This document shows, piece by piece, positions 1 through 8,154 of a DNA stretch of 64,000 bases (position 1 is its first letter; each line of letters starts with the position of its first letter). The DNA comes from Gemmatimonadota bacterium (GTDB taxonomy: Bacteria; Gemmatimonadota; Gemmatimonadetes; Palauibacterales; KS3-K002). Both the position numbers and the translations under genes were made by a program. The stretch lies in NCBI GenBank assembly GCA_020344215.1, contig CP070815.1, forward strand, positions 3,181,087 through 3,245,086. The letters run 5' to 3'. The notes under the pieces were generated by a model. That model was not told the DNA's origin, did not search any database, and saw only the letters and a program-made list of their open reading frames with translations.

Positions 1-829
1 CGGCGCGAGCTCGCTCGGCCTCGCGCGTCCCTTGGAAGAGGGACCGGGCACGATCGATCTGACCTTTCAGGGCAGGTTGGGACGCTGGGACGTTCGGCAT
101 ACGACATTCCGCCAGGAGGGTGTGCCCCACCGGCTGCTGGTGCTGACCGACCTGAGCCAGGCGCTGCGCCAGGAGGAGCGGCAGGCTTGGAAGCGTCTGA
201 TCCGCGTGTTGAGCCACGAGATCAACAACTCGCTGGCGCCGATCAAATCGACGGCCGCGAGCCTGTTGAGCCTGACGAGGCGCGAGCCGCGACCCGCCGA
301 CCTCGACGATGACGTGGAGCAGGGGCTGAGGGTGATCTCCGGCCGCTCCGAGGCGCTGAGCCGCTTCATGGCTTCTTACGCCGACCTGGCGCGGTTACCT
401 CCCCCGACTCCCGGGCCCGTCGACGTCGGGGCCTGGGTCCGCCGGGTCGCGGAGCTCGAGACACGCCTGCCGGTCTCCGTGTGCGACGGCCCCGAGCTGA
501 CGATCGAGGCCGACGGCGACCAGCTCGACCAGCTACTCATCAACCTTGTCAGGAACGGCGTCGACGCCGCGCTCGAGACGGGCGGCGCTGTGCAGGTTGG
601 GTGGCGGGAAGACGGCGGCAAGTTGGAGGTGTGGGTGCGGGACGAAGGCCTGGGCCTCTCCGACACCAGGAACCTCTTCGTGCCGTTCTACAGCACGCGT
701 CCCGGCGGCTCGGGAATCGGCCTCGTCCTGAGCCTGCAGATCGCCGAGGGGCACGGCGGCGCACTCGAGCTGCGGAACAGAGGCGATCGCAGCGGCTGCG
801 TCGCCACGCTCACCCTGCCGAAGTCCTGA
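1..829 (+). CDS. NtrY-like sensor histidine kinase, C-terminal part (5' end outside window)
   Basis: The frame is open to the left edge, so the start lies outside the window; the TTG at 32 is only the first possible start inside it. About 275 residues are visible. They show the end of a PAS-like sensor segment, an H-box (LSHEINNSLAPI, phospho-accepting His), an N-box (LINLVRNGVDAAL), a G1 box (VRDEGLGLS) and a GGSGIGLVLS G2 box ending in TLTLPKS. This is the HisKA/HATPase_c core of NtrY-type kinases, which normally pair with an NtrC-type sigma-54 activator. Any such partner would be upstream and is not visible. The family is clear; the signal sensed is unknown. Confidence 0.88.
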   Translation, partial: GASSLGLARPLEEGPGTIDLTFQGRLGRWDVRHTTFRQEGVPHRLLVLTDLSQALRQEERQAWKRLIRVLSHEINNSLAPIKSTAASLLSLTRREPRPADLDDDVEQGLRVISGRSEALSRFMASYADLARLPPPTPGPVDVGAWVRRVAELETRLPVSVCDGPELTIEADGDQLDQLLINLVRNGVDAALETGGAVQVGWREDGGKLEVWVRDEGLGLSDTRNLFVPFYSTRPGGSGIGLVLSLQIAEGHGGALELRNRGDRSGCVATLTLPKS

Positions 830-913
830 TCGATCCGCCGGGCCGTTCGTATCCGGACACAGCTGTGCCGGGATCGAACAGGCTGCCGGCCGAGGATCGC
901 CCCCTCCCATGCG

Positions 914-927
914 TGTAACCTGTTACA
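914..927. promoter_or_regulatory. Perfect palindrome TGTAAC-CT-GTTACA, possible operator
   Basis: Two perfect 6-bp arms around a 2-bp spacer, in the gap after the histidine kinase and about 95 bp before the start of the small membrane protein at 1023. The shape fits a homodimeric repressor site. No regulator for it can be named. Confidence 0.3.
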
Positions 928-1022
928 GCTAGAGCAGTTGGAGTTTCAGGCTCGGCGGCACCGGACTTGCCCTGTACGTGTGTGGACTCAGGTTGGCTAT
1001 CGGTGAGAAGGAGGTTCGTAGG

Positions 1023-1259
1023 ATGGTCCAAAGGTCAGTTGTGCAGGAGGCGAACCGAGTGACCGCGGGCAAGTGCGCGCTGCTCGCCTTCGCCGCGTTC
1101 GTGATGGCCGGCCTCAGCTTCGTGCCGCTGATCCCCGCCGACCTGCTGGGAAAGGTGTACCTGGGTGGCGTCTGGGTCTTGGTGGGTGTGAGGTGGGGAT
1201 CGCAGTGGTTCGAGATCAGACAGGCTGCCGGCGACCGGGACGTTCCCGAGGTCGGATGA
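1023..1259 (+). CDS. Small two-helix membrane protein, unknown function
   Basis: A 78-residue protein. ATG 1023 is chosen over the upstream in-frame start at 978 because AAGGAGG (1008-1014) sits 8 nt before it. Two hydrophobic segments are visible, CALLAFAAFVMAGLSFVPLI and a second around VYLGGVWVLVGV, followed by a charged C-terminus (RQAAGDRDVPEV). It is probably an inner-membrane protein. I do not recognise a family. It converges on the symporter gene with only 13 bp between the stop codons. Confidence 0.5.
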   Translation: MVQRSVVQEANRVTAGKCALLAFAAFVMAGLSFVPLIPADLLGKVYLGGVWVLVGVRWGSQWFEIRQAAGDRDVPEVG

Positions 1260-1272
1260 CGCCCGGCGGCTG

Positions 1273-2490
1273 CTAGCCCGTCAGTACTTCCTCACCATCC
1301 AGCTTCGCGACTATCACCGCACCGCAAGAATCGCTGAGCACGTTGACCGTGGTCCGGAACATGTCGAGGACCCGGTCCACGGCGAGTATGATGGCGACAC
1401 CTTCGAGCGGCAGGCCGACGGCCGCCAGGATTATCGACATCATCACCAGCCCTGACATGGGGACGCTGGCGGCGCCGATCGATGCCAGCAAGGCGGTGAC
1501 AACGATGATCAGCTGCTGGTCCAGGGCGAGCGCGAAGCCGTAGACCTGCGCGATGAAGACAACGGCGACGCACTCGTAGAGCGCCGTCCCATCCATGTTC
1601 ACTGTCGCGCCAATCGGGAGCACGAATGATGCGATCTTCTCCGACACCTTCGAGTTGTCCATCACCGCTTCCATATTAAGCGGCAGCGTGACAATGGTGG
1701 AACAGGTGGAGAAGGCGGTGACGAGCGGGGGCGGCATCCCCTTGTAGTGTCTCCAGGGGTTCTTACGCGTCACGAGATACACGAGCAGGGGCAGGGTCAC
1801 CGTGGCGTGTATGAAGAGTCCGATCAGGACCACGACGAAGTAGAAGCCCAGGGAGCGGAAGGCGTCGAAGCCCATCGTCGCCACGATCTCCGCGTTTATC
1901 CCGAAGACCCCGAGCGGCGCCGACCAGATCACCAGCCGGGTCATCTTCATCATCGCCTGGAACGCCGCCTGGAAAAAGTCGCCAAGCTGCGTCCTGTACG
2001 GATCTTTCAACTGCGTGATGAAGTAGCCGAAGAGGATGCAGAAGAATATGACCGGGAGTACGTCGCCCTCCGCCAGCGCCTGGAACGGATTCTCCGGGAT
2101 GATCCGCAGCAATAGATCCTTGATGCTCTGTTGCGCCGCCGGTATCTCGGTGACCACCTCCTCGAGGCGGATAGCCGACCCGACGCCGGGCCTCAAGATG
2201 TTCACCAGTATCTGGCCGGTCACTATCGCCATCAGGCTGCTGGCGATGTAGTATCCGAAGGTCCGGGCTCCCAGCAGACCCAGGTTCTTCCGTGCGCCGA
2301 CGCTGACCACCGCCGCGGTGAGCGAGGTAATAATGAGCGGCATGATCGCCATGCGGAGGAGCCTGAGGAAGACGTCGGACAGGGGCTCGGCGATCGGGAC
2401 GATGGCTTCGCCGAACAGCTTGCCGGCGATCATCCCGCCGAACAGGCCGACAAATATCCAGAAGGTCAGCGATCTGTAGGGGATCCTCAT
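1273..2490 (-). CDS. Dicarboxylate/amino acid:cation symporter (DAACS, SLC1-type)
   Basis: 405 residues, the usual length for GltP/DctA-type carriers. The diagnostic SLC1 motif GATVNMDGTALYE (HP2/TM7 region, NMDGT cation and substrate site) is present, as is the serine-rich FSTCSTIVTLPLN segment of HP1. Hydrophobic helices span the protein. It imports glutamate, aspartate or C4-dicarboxylates with sodium or protons across the inner membrane; which substrate cannot be read from sequence. It stands alone on the minus strand. The upstream flank (2491-2570) carries nothing recognisable. Confidence 0.92.
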   Translation of the reverse strand: MRIPYRSLTFWIFVGLFGGMIAGKLFGEAIVPIAEPLSDVFLRLLRMAIMPLIITSLTAAVVSVGARKNLGLLGARTFGYYIASSLMAIVTGQILVNILRPGVGSAIRLEEVVTEIPAAQQSIKDLLLRIIPENPFQALAEGDVLPVIFFCILFGYFITQLKDPYRTQLGDFFQAAFQAMMKMTRLVIWSAPLGVFGINAEIVATMGFDAFRSLGFYFVVVLIGLFIHATVTLPLLVYLVTRKNPWRHYKGMPPPLVTAFSTCSTIVTLPLNMEAVMDNSKVSEKIASFVLPIGATVNMDGTALYECVAVVFIAQVYGFALALDQQLIIVVTALLASIGAASVPMSGLVMMSIILAAVGLPLEGVAIILAVDRVLDMFRTTVNVLSDSCGAVIVAKLDGEEVLTG

Positions 2491-2570
2491 TGTCGCGTAA
2501 TCTGCAGTCTGGTGGCCAGAGAGGAAACCATCGGCGCTTCGAGCCCTAGCGGGAGGTCAGCTGTGCGTAA

Positions 2571-2826
2571 CGCAGTGATCGCCTGGAGACCTTCGCGGGC
2601 ACCTTCTATAGCGAAGCGCTCGGCACCAACTACCGTATCACGTTCGTCGCGGGGGAATTGGAGGTGCAGCGGGGCCGTGGGGACCCGATCCCGCTGCCTG
2701 CCACCGTCGAGGACGAGTTCACGCTCGAGGGTGATCGCCTGACGTTCGAGCGGGACGAGGACGGTCGAGTCCTTGGGTTCGTCGTGGACGCAGGCCGCGC
2801 CCGGGGGATTCGCTTCGTGCATGGCC
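2571..2826 (+). pseudogene. Remnant of a serine beta-lactamase-like hydrolase C-terminal (DUF3471-like) domain
   Basis: After an in-frame stop at 2568-2570, this frame reads LETFAGTFYSEALGTNYRI, then GDRLTFERDEDGRV, and ends in RARGIRFV. That is the pattern of the small beta-barrel domain at the C-terminus of many class C beta-lactamase-like hydrolases. No start codon, signal or catalytic SxxK domain precedes it, so only the last 80 or so residues survive. At its right edge it runs directly into the BtrH-like gene, which is read in another frame. The family call rests on pattern memory only. Confidence 0.5.
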
Positions 2827-3747
2827 AGCCTCGCCACGGCGCTCAACTACGTCGCTGGCGGACTCGATCCTGCGTGGCTGATGGGAAGCAGTGCCTTCGC
2901 CTTCAGGAGCTTCGTCTGCCGGGACCTGTGTCCGAGCGCGATGAGCATCTTCAACTGGTCGGCGGTCTTGCCGGAAGCAGTCGAGCAGGCGGGCTACCGC
3001 TGTATCTACGTGAGCCGCATGTGGGACGAGAGCGCGGTCGAGGAGCAGAGGAGAAGAGAGGCCCACTCGGCAATCGTCGAGGGACTAGAGCGCGGCGCTC
3101 CCGCGGTCGTCTGGGACATCGCTGGCTGCGAGTGGGGGCTGATTATCGGGTACGATCAAGAGAGGTCGCTTTACGACACGTTGACCGATGAGGGAAAGCC
3201 GTCGACGCTTGCGTTCGACAAGTTGGGGCGGAACGGGATCGACATCCTATCAGTCGCGATCCCGGGGGAACCGACTGGCCGGAGCCGCGAGGAGGTCGTA
3301 CTCGACTCGCTCAAAGCGGCGGTCGCTCACGCAGAAGGGGAGGAGTGGACGGAGAGGCCCGCATACGAGAACGGTCTGGCCGGGTACGAGATGTGGGCGA
3401 CGGCGTACGATCGGTGGGCGCTGATCCTCGAAGCCGGAAGCGCCCGCAAGATCGGTAAGGACGTGCAGGGGCACGCCCGCTACTACGCCGGGCACCACTT
3501 GTCGGCCCGCTGCTACGCCCGCGACTATCTCCGGGGGTTGGCCGACGATGAGGCGCTGCGTAACGCCTCTTCGTGTTACGAGCGGGTCGCCTCGTGCTTG
3601 AAGCCCGTCTGGGAGTATCACTCTGGAGTGAAAAGGCCCGAGGGTGCATCGCTGCGCTCGCTGGCGGAGAGCATTAGGGGCGCCAAAGCTGCTGAAGAAG
3701 AGGCGCTGGGCCAGATACAGAACTACCTGGCCCAGACCTCCTCGTAA
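2773..3747 (+). CDS. BtrH-like N-terminal/DUF4872-type protein, probably 5'-truncated
   Basis: 324 residues from TTG 2773, or 309 from ATG 2821. The body (SCMASLATALNYVAG, then AVVWDIAGCEWGLIIGYD) resembles BtrH_N papain-like fold proteins, which begin with a conserved Cys near the N-terminus (here in FASCMAS) and carry a helical DUF4872-like tail. The first 15 codons from TTG 2773 overlap the beta-lactamase-like remnant in another frame, there is no good ribosome site, and ATG 2821 would drop the Cys. I infer that the true 5' end was lost at a DNA junction near 2815. Function is unknown; relatives include acyltransferases of butirosin synthesis. Confidence 0.55.
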   Translation: MGSSWTQAAPGGFASCMASLATALNYVAGGLDPAWLMGSSAFAFRSFVCRDLCPSAMSIFNWSAVLPEAVEQAGYRCIYVSRMWDESAVEEQRRREAHSAIVEGLERGAPAVVWDIAGCEWGLIIGYDQERSLYDTLTDEGKPSTLAFDKLGRNGIDILSVAIPGEPTGRSREEVVLDSLKAAVAHAEGEEWTERPAYENGLAGYEMWATAYDRWALILEAGSARKIGKDVQGHARYYAGHHLSARCYARDYLRGLADDEALRNASSCYERVASCLKPVWEYHSGVKRPEGASLRSLAESIRGAKAAEEEALGQIQNYLAQTSS

Positions 3748-3865
3748 GCTCGGCGGCGCATCATATGCTGAGCCGGTAGTCCGCGCTTCCAACCTCCAAC
3801 CCTGGTCCACGCTCTAATACGGGTGGCCACCGCAGCCATCTGCCGCGAACACGAGGCTCCTGGCC

Positions 3866-4106
3866 TGACCGCGAGACCGGTGGCAGGGAGGCGTTCATGA
3901 GCGATCCCATCTTCATCGAGCTGCCGAATACGACGTTGCGGGCCAAGATACCGGTGGCGATCCTCGTTCTGCCTGGTGACAATCCGGACCGCGGGGTGTT
4001 GCCGGACGTGGAGGTGGAGTACTCGATCGGGGACTACGTGGCGGGGCGGGACCGGCACCTGGATGCCGTGCGGGATCTCATTCGCGAGGACAGGGAATCG
4101 ACGTGA
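3866..4106 (+). pseudogene. S41-family peptidase C-terminal remnant
   Basis: The frame reads ETGGREAFMSDPIFIELPNT, then LRAKIPVA, NPDRGVLPDVEVEY and GDYVAGRDRHLDAVRDLI. ETGG followed by a PN...LR.KIP strand and a PDRGVLPD...GRD tail is the end of the S41 (C-terminal processing/tricorn-like) peptidase domain. The PDZ domain and catalytic Ser/Lys are absent. ATG 3897 has a GGGAGG upstream and could express 69 residues, but this looks like a leftover. It lies between the BtrH-like gene and a terminator. Confidence 0.5.
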
Positions 4107-4136
4107 CTCCAGCGGATCGACGGTGACGACCTGAGC

Positions 4137-4168
4137 AAGCCCCGTCGCCCGAGTGGTGACGGGGCTTT
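4137..4168 (+). terminator. Intrinsic terminator-like hairpin
   Basis: AAGCCCCGTC (4137-4146) pairs over 10 bp with GACGGGGCTT (4158-4167) around an 11-nt loop, followed by T. It lies between the plus-strand S41 remnant and the 3' end of the minus-strand ankyrin gene. Confidence 0.65.
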
Positions 4169-4199
4169 GAGCAACTCAGGTGGGCGATTCGAGGTCCCG

Positions 4200-6032
4200 T
4201 CAGTCAGCGCCGTCCGGCCTCAATCGCTCGATGATCTCGGCGCCGAGCCAGTAGTTGTCGGCGTTGCCGCTCCGGAAGCTGTTGAAGAAGAGGTACCTGC
4301 CATCCGGTGAGACGATCGGGCAGATGTCGTGCGACGGTGAGTTCACCGGCGCGCCCAGGCTCACGGGCGGTGTCCAGACCCCATCACCCGACCTGAAGCT
4401 GACGAATATGTCAACGCCGCCCAGGCCATCGGGCGCCCGATTGCGCATGAACAGCAGGTAACTCTCGTCGGGGGCGATGTAAGGGGAGCTGTCGCCCGAC
4501 TCGCTGTTCACAACATTGCCGAGGTTCTCGGGCGGCGCCCAACGCCCGTCCACGAAGCGCGACACATAAATGTCAGCCATACCGTAGCCGCTGGGGTCTC
4601 CGGACCCGAAGTAGATGTTTCCATTGGCAGCCACCGAGAACTGCCAATGTAAGTCCAGCGAGTTGGGTCCACCGTCTATCACTACGGGTTCAGACCAACC
4701 GTCCGCGGTCCGTTCGACGTACCAGATGCGTTCGCTCGTGGGGCCACCGAGTCTATCCGGCCGGCCCGAGATGAAGTACACCCTATTGCCGTCGGTCGAG
4801 AAGAAGGGTACGTCATCGCCGGCGCGGGGACCGCCGGAGAACGTCGCAACTTCGGGCGCCGTCCAGCGGCCATCCTCGAGCCAGCTGGTGAGTATCCTCG
4901 ACCACGTGTAGCCCGAGCCGGGCAGCGGGTAAGAGGAGGACCAGAAGGCCTCTTGCCCATCAGGGGAGAATGCCACGGTACCGTGCTCGAAGCGGTGCGA
5001 GGAAACGATTCCCGGCGCGAACAGTTCAGGCTCCGACCCCGGAGGTGCCTGGCCGAAGTATAGTCCCTCCAGGACCGGGAAGGCGGCAGGCGACCTGTTG
5101 CTGCCGTGGGCGACGAGTAACTCCACTAGTCCAGCGTGGCCATGCGCCTCGGCGACGTTCAGTGGTGTGTTGCCCACCAGGCAACGTGCATCCAAGTCTG
5201 CGCCTCGCGCGATCAAGACCTCGGCGGCCTCGCTCCGCCCGTTCTCGGCGGCGTAGTGGAGCGGCGTACGCCCATATCGGTCGGCCTCGTTCACCTCCAG
5301 ACCCAGGTCGAGCAGAGCCTCGACGACCTCTTTCACCCCACCCTCGCTGGCCGAGTGCAGCAGGGTTCCGCCATTGTCGTTTCTGACGGTCAGGTCGACC
5401 TCCCCGCCCGCGACGATGTTGAACAGGCGGGCAAGGCCTTTCTCGGCGGCGAAAGCGAGCAGCGTCTGGGCCTCAGCGCCGCCGGTCGGCACAGCGGCTC
5501 CCTCAGCGAGCAGCAGGTCAACCAAATCCTCGAAGCCGCGCCAGGCGGCGAGGCCGAGGGGCGTGTCCATAGCCCGGTCTCTCGCGTTGACGTCGGCGCC
5601 GGCCTCGATCAGCAGGGTGGCGATCTCTACGTTGCCCGTCTCGCGGGCCACCCAGAGGAGCGGCGTTCTACCGTAGTTCTCTCTGAGCTCGGTGTCCGCG
5701 CCGTTCTGGACGAGCAGGAAGGCGACCGCCCTCTGATTGCGGATCACTGCCCAGTGCAGGGCCGTCTCGCCGGAGTGATTCTGTGCGTTGACGCCGGCGC
5801 CGCGCGCCAGCAGCATGTCGGCGACCTCTTGCGAGCCTCCGGCGGCGGCGTAGTGGAGGGGTGTGGCGTCGCCATCATCCCGGCTGTTCACGAGGTCGGC
5901 GTTTTCGTCGAGCAGTGCCCTGACCGCGGCGGCATCACCCTGCCTGGCGGCTTCGTGGATCTCCTGTGCGGCGACGGGAGTCGGCACCAGGATGGCGAGC
6001 GAGAGAACGACGCTCTGTCGTGCGAATAGCAT
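4200..6032 (-). CDS. Exported ankyrin-repeat/PD40 beta-propeller fusion protein
   Basis: 610 residues. A signal peptide (LSLAILVPTPVAAQ) is followed by about nine ankyrin repeats (residues 25-320; for example GDATPLHYAAAGGSQEVADM). A WD40-like/PD40 propeller follows (345-600), marked by FSPDGQEAFW, FSTDGNRVYF, ANGNIYFGSG, APDESYLLFM and SPDGRYLFF. Ankyrin repeats bind proteins; PD40 blades occur in TolB-like and exported sensor proteins. The combination predicts a periplasmic scaffold rather than an enzyme. It is monocistronic, with a hairpin upstream ending transcription from the vWA gene. Confidence 0.85.
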   Translation of the reverse strand: MLFARQSVVLSLAILVPTPVAAQEIHEAARQGDAAAVRALLDENADLVNSRDDGDATPLHYAAAGGSQEVADMLLARGAGVNAQNHSGETALHWAVIRNQRAVAFLLVQNGADTELRENYGRTPLLWVARETGNVEIATLLIEAGADVNARDRAMDTPLGLAAWRGFEDLVDLLLAEGAAVPTGGAEAQTLLAFAAEKGLARLFNIVAGGEVDLTVRNDNGGTLLHSASEGGVKEVVEALLDLGLEVNEADRYGRTPLHYAAENGRSEAAEVLIARGADLDARCLVGNTPLNVAEAHGHAGLVELLVAHGSNRSPAAFPVLEGLYFGQAPPGSEPELFAPGIVSSHRFEHGTVAFSPDGQEAFWSSSYPLPGSGYTWSRILTSWLEDGRWTAPEVATFSGGPRAGDDVPFFSTDGNRVYFISGRPDRLGGPTSERIWYVERTADGWSEPVVIDGGPNSLDLHWQFSVAANGNIYFGSGDPSGYGMADIYVSRFVDGRWAPPENLGNVVNSESGDSSPYIAPDESYLLFMRNRAPDGLGGVDIFVSFRSGDGVWTPPVSLGAPVNSPSHDICPIVSPDGRYLFFNSFRSGNADNYWLGAEIIERLRPDGAD

Positions 6033-6183
6033 GGCTGTCTTCCTGTGCGATGGGCCCGGGGCAGGGGCACGACCGCGCGAGATAGAGGGAACATTCTACC
6101 TCTCTAGACGCGCGGGGGCTACGCATAGTTGCCGTACGCTATTGTCACCGCGCGGGTGCCTGAATCGGCGAACCGGAAATTGA

Positions 6184-6214
6184 AAGCCCTGCCACCGAAT
6201 GGCGGCAGGGCTTC
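6184..6214 (-). terminator. Intrinsic terminator after the vWA gene
   Basis: AAGCCCTGCC (6184-6193) pairs with GGCAGGGCTT (6204-6213) over 10 bp. On the minus strand the second arm is followed by TTTCAATTT. It separates the vWA gene from the ankyrin gene downstream. Confidence 0.7.
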
Positions 6215-6254
6215 TTTCTTATCCGCGGTGTCGCCGGGCTTGCCGGCGCTCGAG

Positions 6255-7922
6255 CTAGTGATTCGCCTGAGCGAGTAGCTCCATGGAGTTGACCGACTCG
6301 ACGAGCCTGATGAACTCGGCTCTGTAGCCCGCGCTGTCTTCACCGGTCGAGCCGCGTGCCAGCTCGAGAACGTCGGCCAGCGTCCAATCGCTCGCAAGGT
6401 ACTCCGATTCCCGGAGGATCATGCCGAATCCAGCCACTGCGGCGGCGAATCGCAGGTCGGTGGTCGGTTCGTCGCGGGAGTCGAGCACCGGCTGCTCGAT
6501 GAGCCGGCTCTCATCTCCGTCGGGCTCCTTGTAGCGGAGCTTGACGAACATGAGCTCTGGGGAATCCGAGGGGGAGAAAGGAGTCCCCGGGGTCTGATAG
6601 CGGAGGGAGTCGACGCCGCGGATCTCGAAGCGACTCTCGACGCCCACCGGGATCACCTCGTAGAGGGCGGTCACCGAGTGGCCAGCACCCAGCTCGCCCG
6701 CGTCCTTAGTGTCGTCGTTGAAGTCCTCGTTTGCCAGCAGGCGGTTCTCGTAGCCGATCAATCGGTAGGCCTGGACCCGCTGGGGATTGAACTCGACCTG
6801 GATCTTCACGTCCTTGGCGATGGCGAGCAGCGTGCCGCCCATCTCGGTGACCAGCACCTTCCGTGCCTCCATCAAGTTATCGATGTAGGCGAAGTTGCCG
6901 TTCCCGTGATCGGCCAGCTGCTCCATCTTCGAGTCCTTCAGGTTGCCCGTACCGAAGCCGAGCACCGTGAGGAAGGTACCCTGCTGGCGCTTCTCCTCGA
7001 TGAGCCGGACCATCTCAGCATCGCTCGAGGCGCCGACGTTGAAGTCGCCGTCGGTCGCCAGGATGACGCGGTTGTTGCCGCCCTCGATGTGGTTCTCGTG
7101 CGCGACCTTGTAGGCCAGGATGATCCCTTCGCCGCCCGCGGTCGAGCCGCCGGCCTCGAGCGCCTCGATGGCGCCGAGGATCGTGTCCTTCTCGTCACCG
7201 GGCGTCGATGCGAGGACAAGGCCGGCTGCCCCGGCGTAGACCACGACGGCTACCCGGTCTTCCGGCCGCAGCTCGTTCACCAGCATGCGGAACGATGCCT
7301 TCAAGAGCGGGAGCTTGTCGGGGGACTGCATGGACCCCGAGACGTCGATCAGGAAGACGAGATTGCTGGGTGGCAGATCCTCGGTGTCGATCTTCTCTCC
7401 CTGGATGCCGATGCGGACCAGCTTGTGGAGTGGGTTCCAGGGCGCATCGGTCAGCTCGGTGGTGATCGAGAACGGGTGCTCGCCGTCGGGGTCGGGGTAG
7501 TCGTACGTGAAGTAGTTGATCAGCTCCTCGATACGTACGGCGTCGATCGGCGGCCGCCGCCCGTGGTTGATGAACCGCCGAACGTTGCTGTACGACGCCC
7601 GATCCACATCGATGGAGAAAGTCGACAGCGGGTTGGCGGCCACGCTGAGGAAAGTGTTCTCGACGATGCGGTCGTAAGACTCCGTGTTGAAGTTAGGGTT
7701 GTAACGGCCCGGCAGGTCGTAACGCACGCCGCCGACGGCGTCTGCGACGGCCTTTCCGCGTTCGCGGAGCTCAGCGGCCGAGAGCGGCGCGGTCTGCGGG
7801 GTTACGGTTACAGGCTCCAGTTCGACTTCGCCGGGTGTCTCCTCTTGCCGCAGGGCTTGGGATGTGCAGGCGAAGAAGCCCAGAACGACGAGTGCAATCA
7901 GTGTGGCCGGTCGGTGTCTCAT
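6255..7922 (-). CDS. YfbK-like von Willebrand factor A domain lipoprotein
   Basis: 555 residues from ATG 7922, preferred to more upstream starts because a GGGAGCG site precedes it and the protein then opens with a signal (MRHRPATLIALVVLGFFAC) ending in a lipobox-like FFAC. The N-terminal YfbK segment (NPLSTFSIDVDRASYSNVRR) is followed by a vWA domain with the MIDAS motif DVSGSMQS, ATDGDFNVG and a DUF3520-type C-terminus. It is probably outer-membrane- or periplasm-anchored and binds a protein partner through a metal. It is divergent from the DUF362 gene; the 232-bp gap should hold both promoters. Confidence 0.88.
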   Translation of the reverse strand: MRHRPATLIALVVLGFFACTSQALRQEETPGEVELEPVTVTPQTAPLSAAELRERGKAVADAVGGVRYDLPGRYNPNFNTESYDRIVENTFLSVAANPLSTFSIDVDRASYSNVRRFINHGRRPPIDAVRIEELINYFTYDYPDPDGEHPFSITTELTDAPWNPLHKLVRIGIQGEKIDTEDLPPSNLVFLIDVSGSMQSPDKLPLLKASFRMLVNELRPEDRVAVVVYAGAAGLVLASTPGDEKDTILGAIEALEAGGSTAGGEGIILAYKVAHENHIEGGNNRVILATDGDFNVGASSDAEMVRLIEEKRQQGTFLTVLGFGTGNLKDSKMEQLADHGNGNFAYIDNLMEARKVLVTEMGGTLLAIAKDVKIQVEFNPQRVQAYRLIGYENRLLANEDFNDDTKDAGELGAGHSVTALYEVIPVGVESRFEIRGVDSLRYQTPGTPFSPSDSPELMFVKLRYKEPDGDESRLIEQPVLDSRDEPTTDLRFAAAVAGFGMILRESEYLASDWTLADVLELARGSTGEDSAGYRAEFIRLVESVNSMELLAQANH

Positions 7923-8154
7923 GATTTTCGCTCCCTGTCTAGCCCGGGCCGGGCCCGGTGCCGGTTGGCGCAGCTTCTCCTTCCAATCAGGGAGACGATC
8001 CAGATCACCGGGGTTGCACAGGCCGGCCGCGGGACCTGTCAGCCGGCCGGTGGGGGGCGGAAGCGCCAGGCCGGGTGGTGCCCGAATCGGCAGGCCGGTA
8101 GTGTACGTAGTGTGGTGTATAACATCGCCACAGTCCCACCCCAGGGAGGCCGCC

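Noticed and set aside
848..872. Inverted repeat CCGGACACAGCTGTGCCGG after the histidine kinase gene as a terminator or a fourth operator
   Set aside because: The arms meet without a loop and there is no T-run. The half-sites are in everted order compared with the three operator modules, and there is only one.
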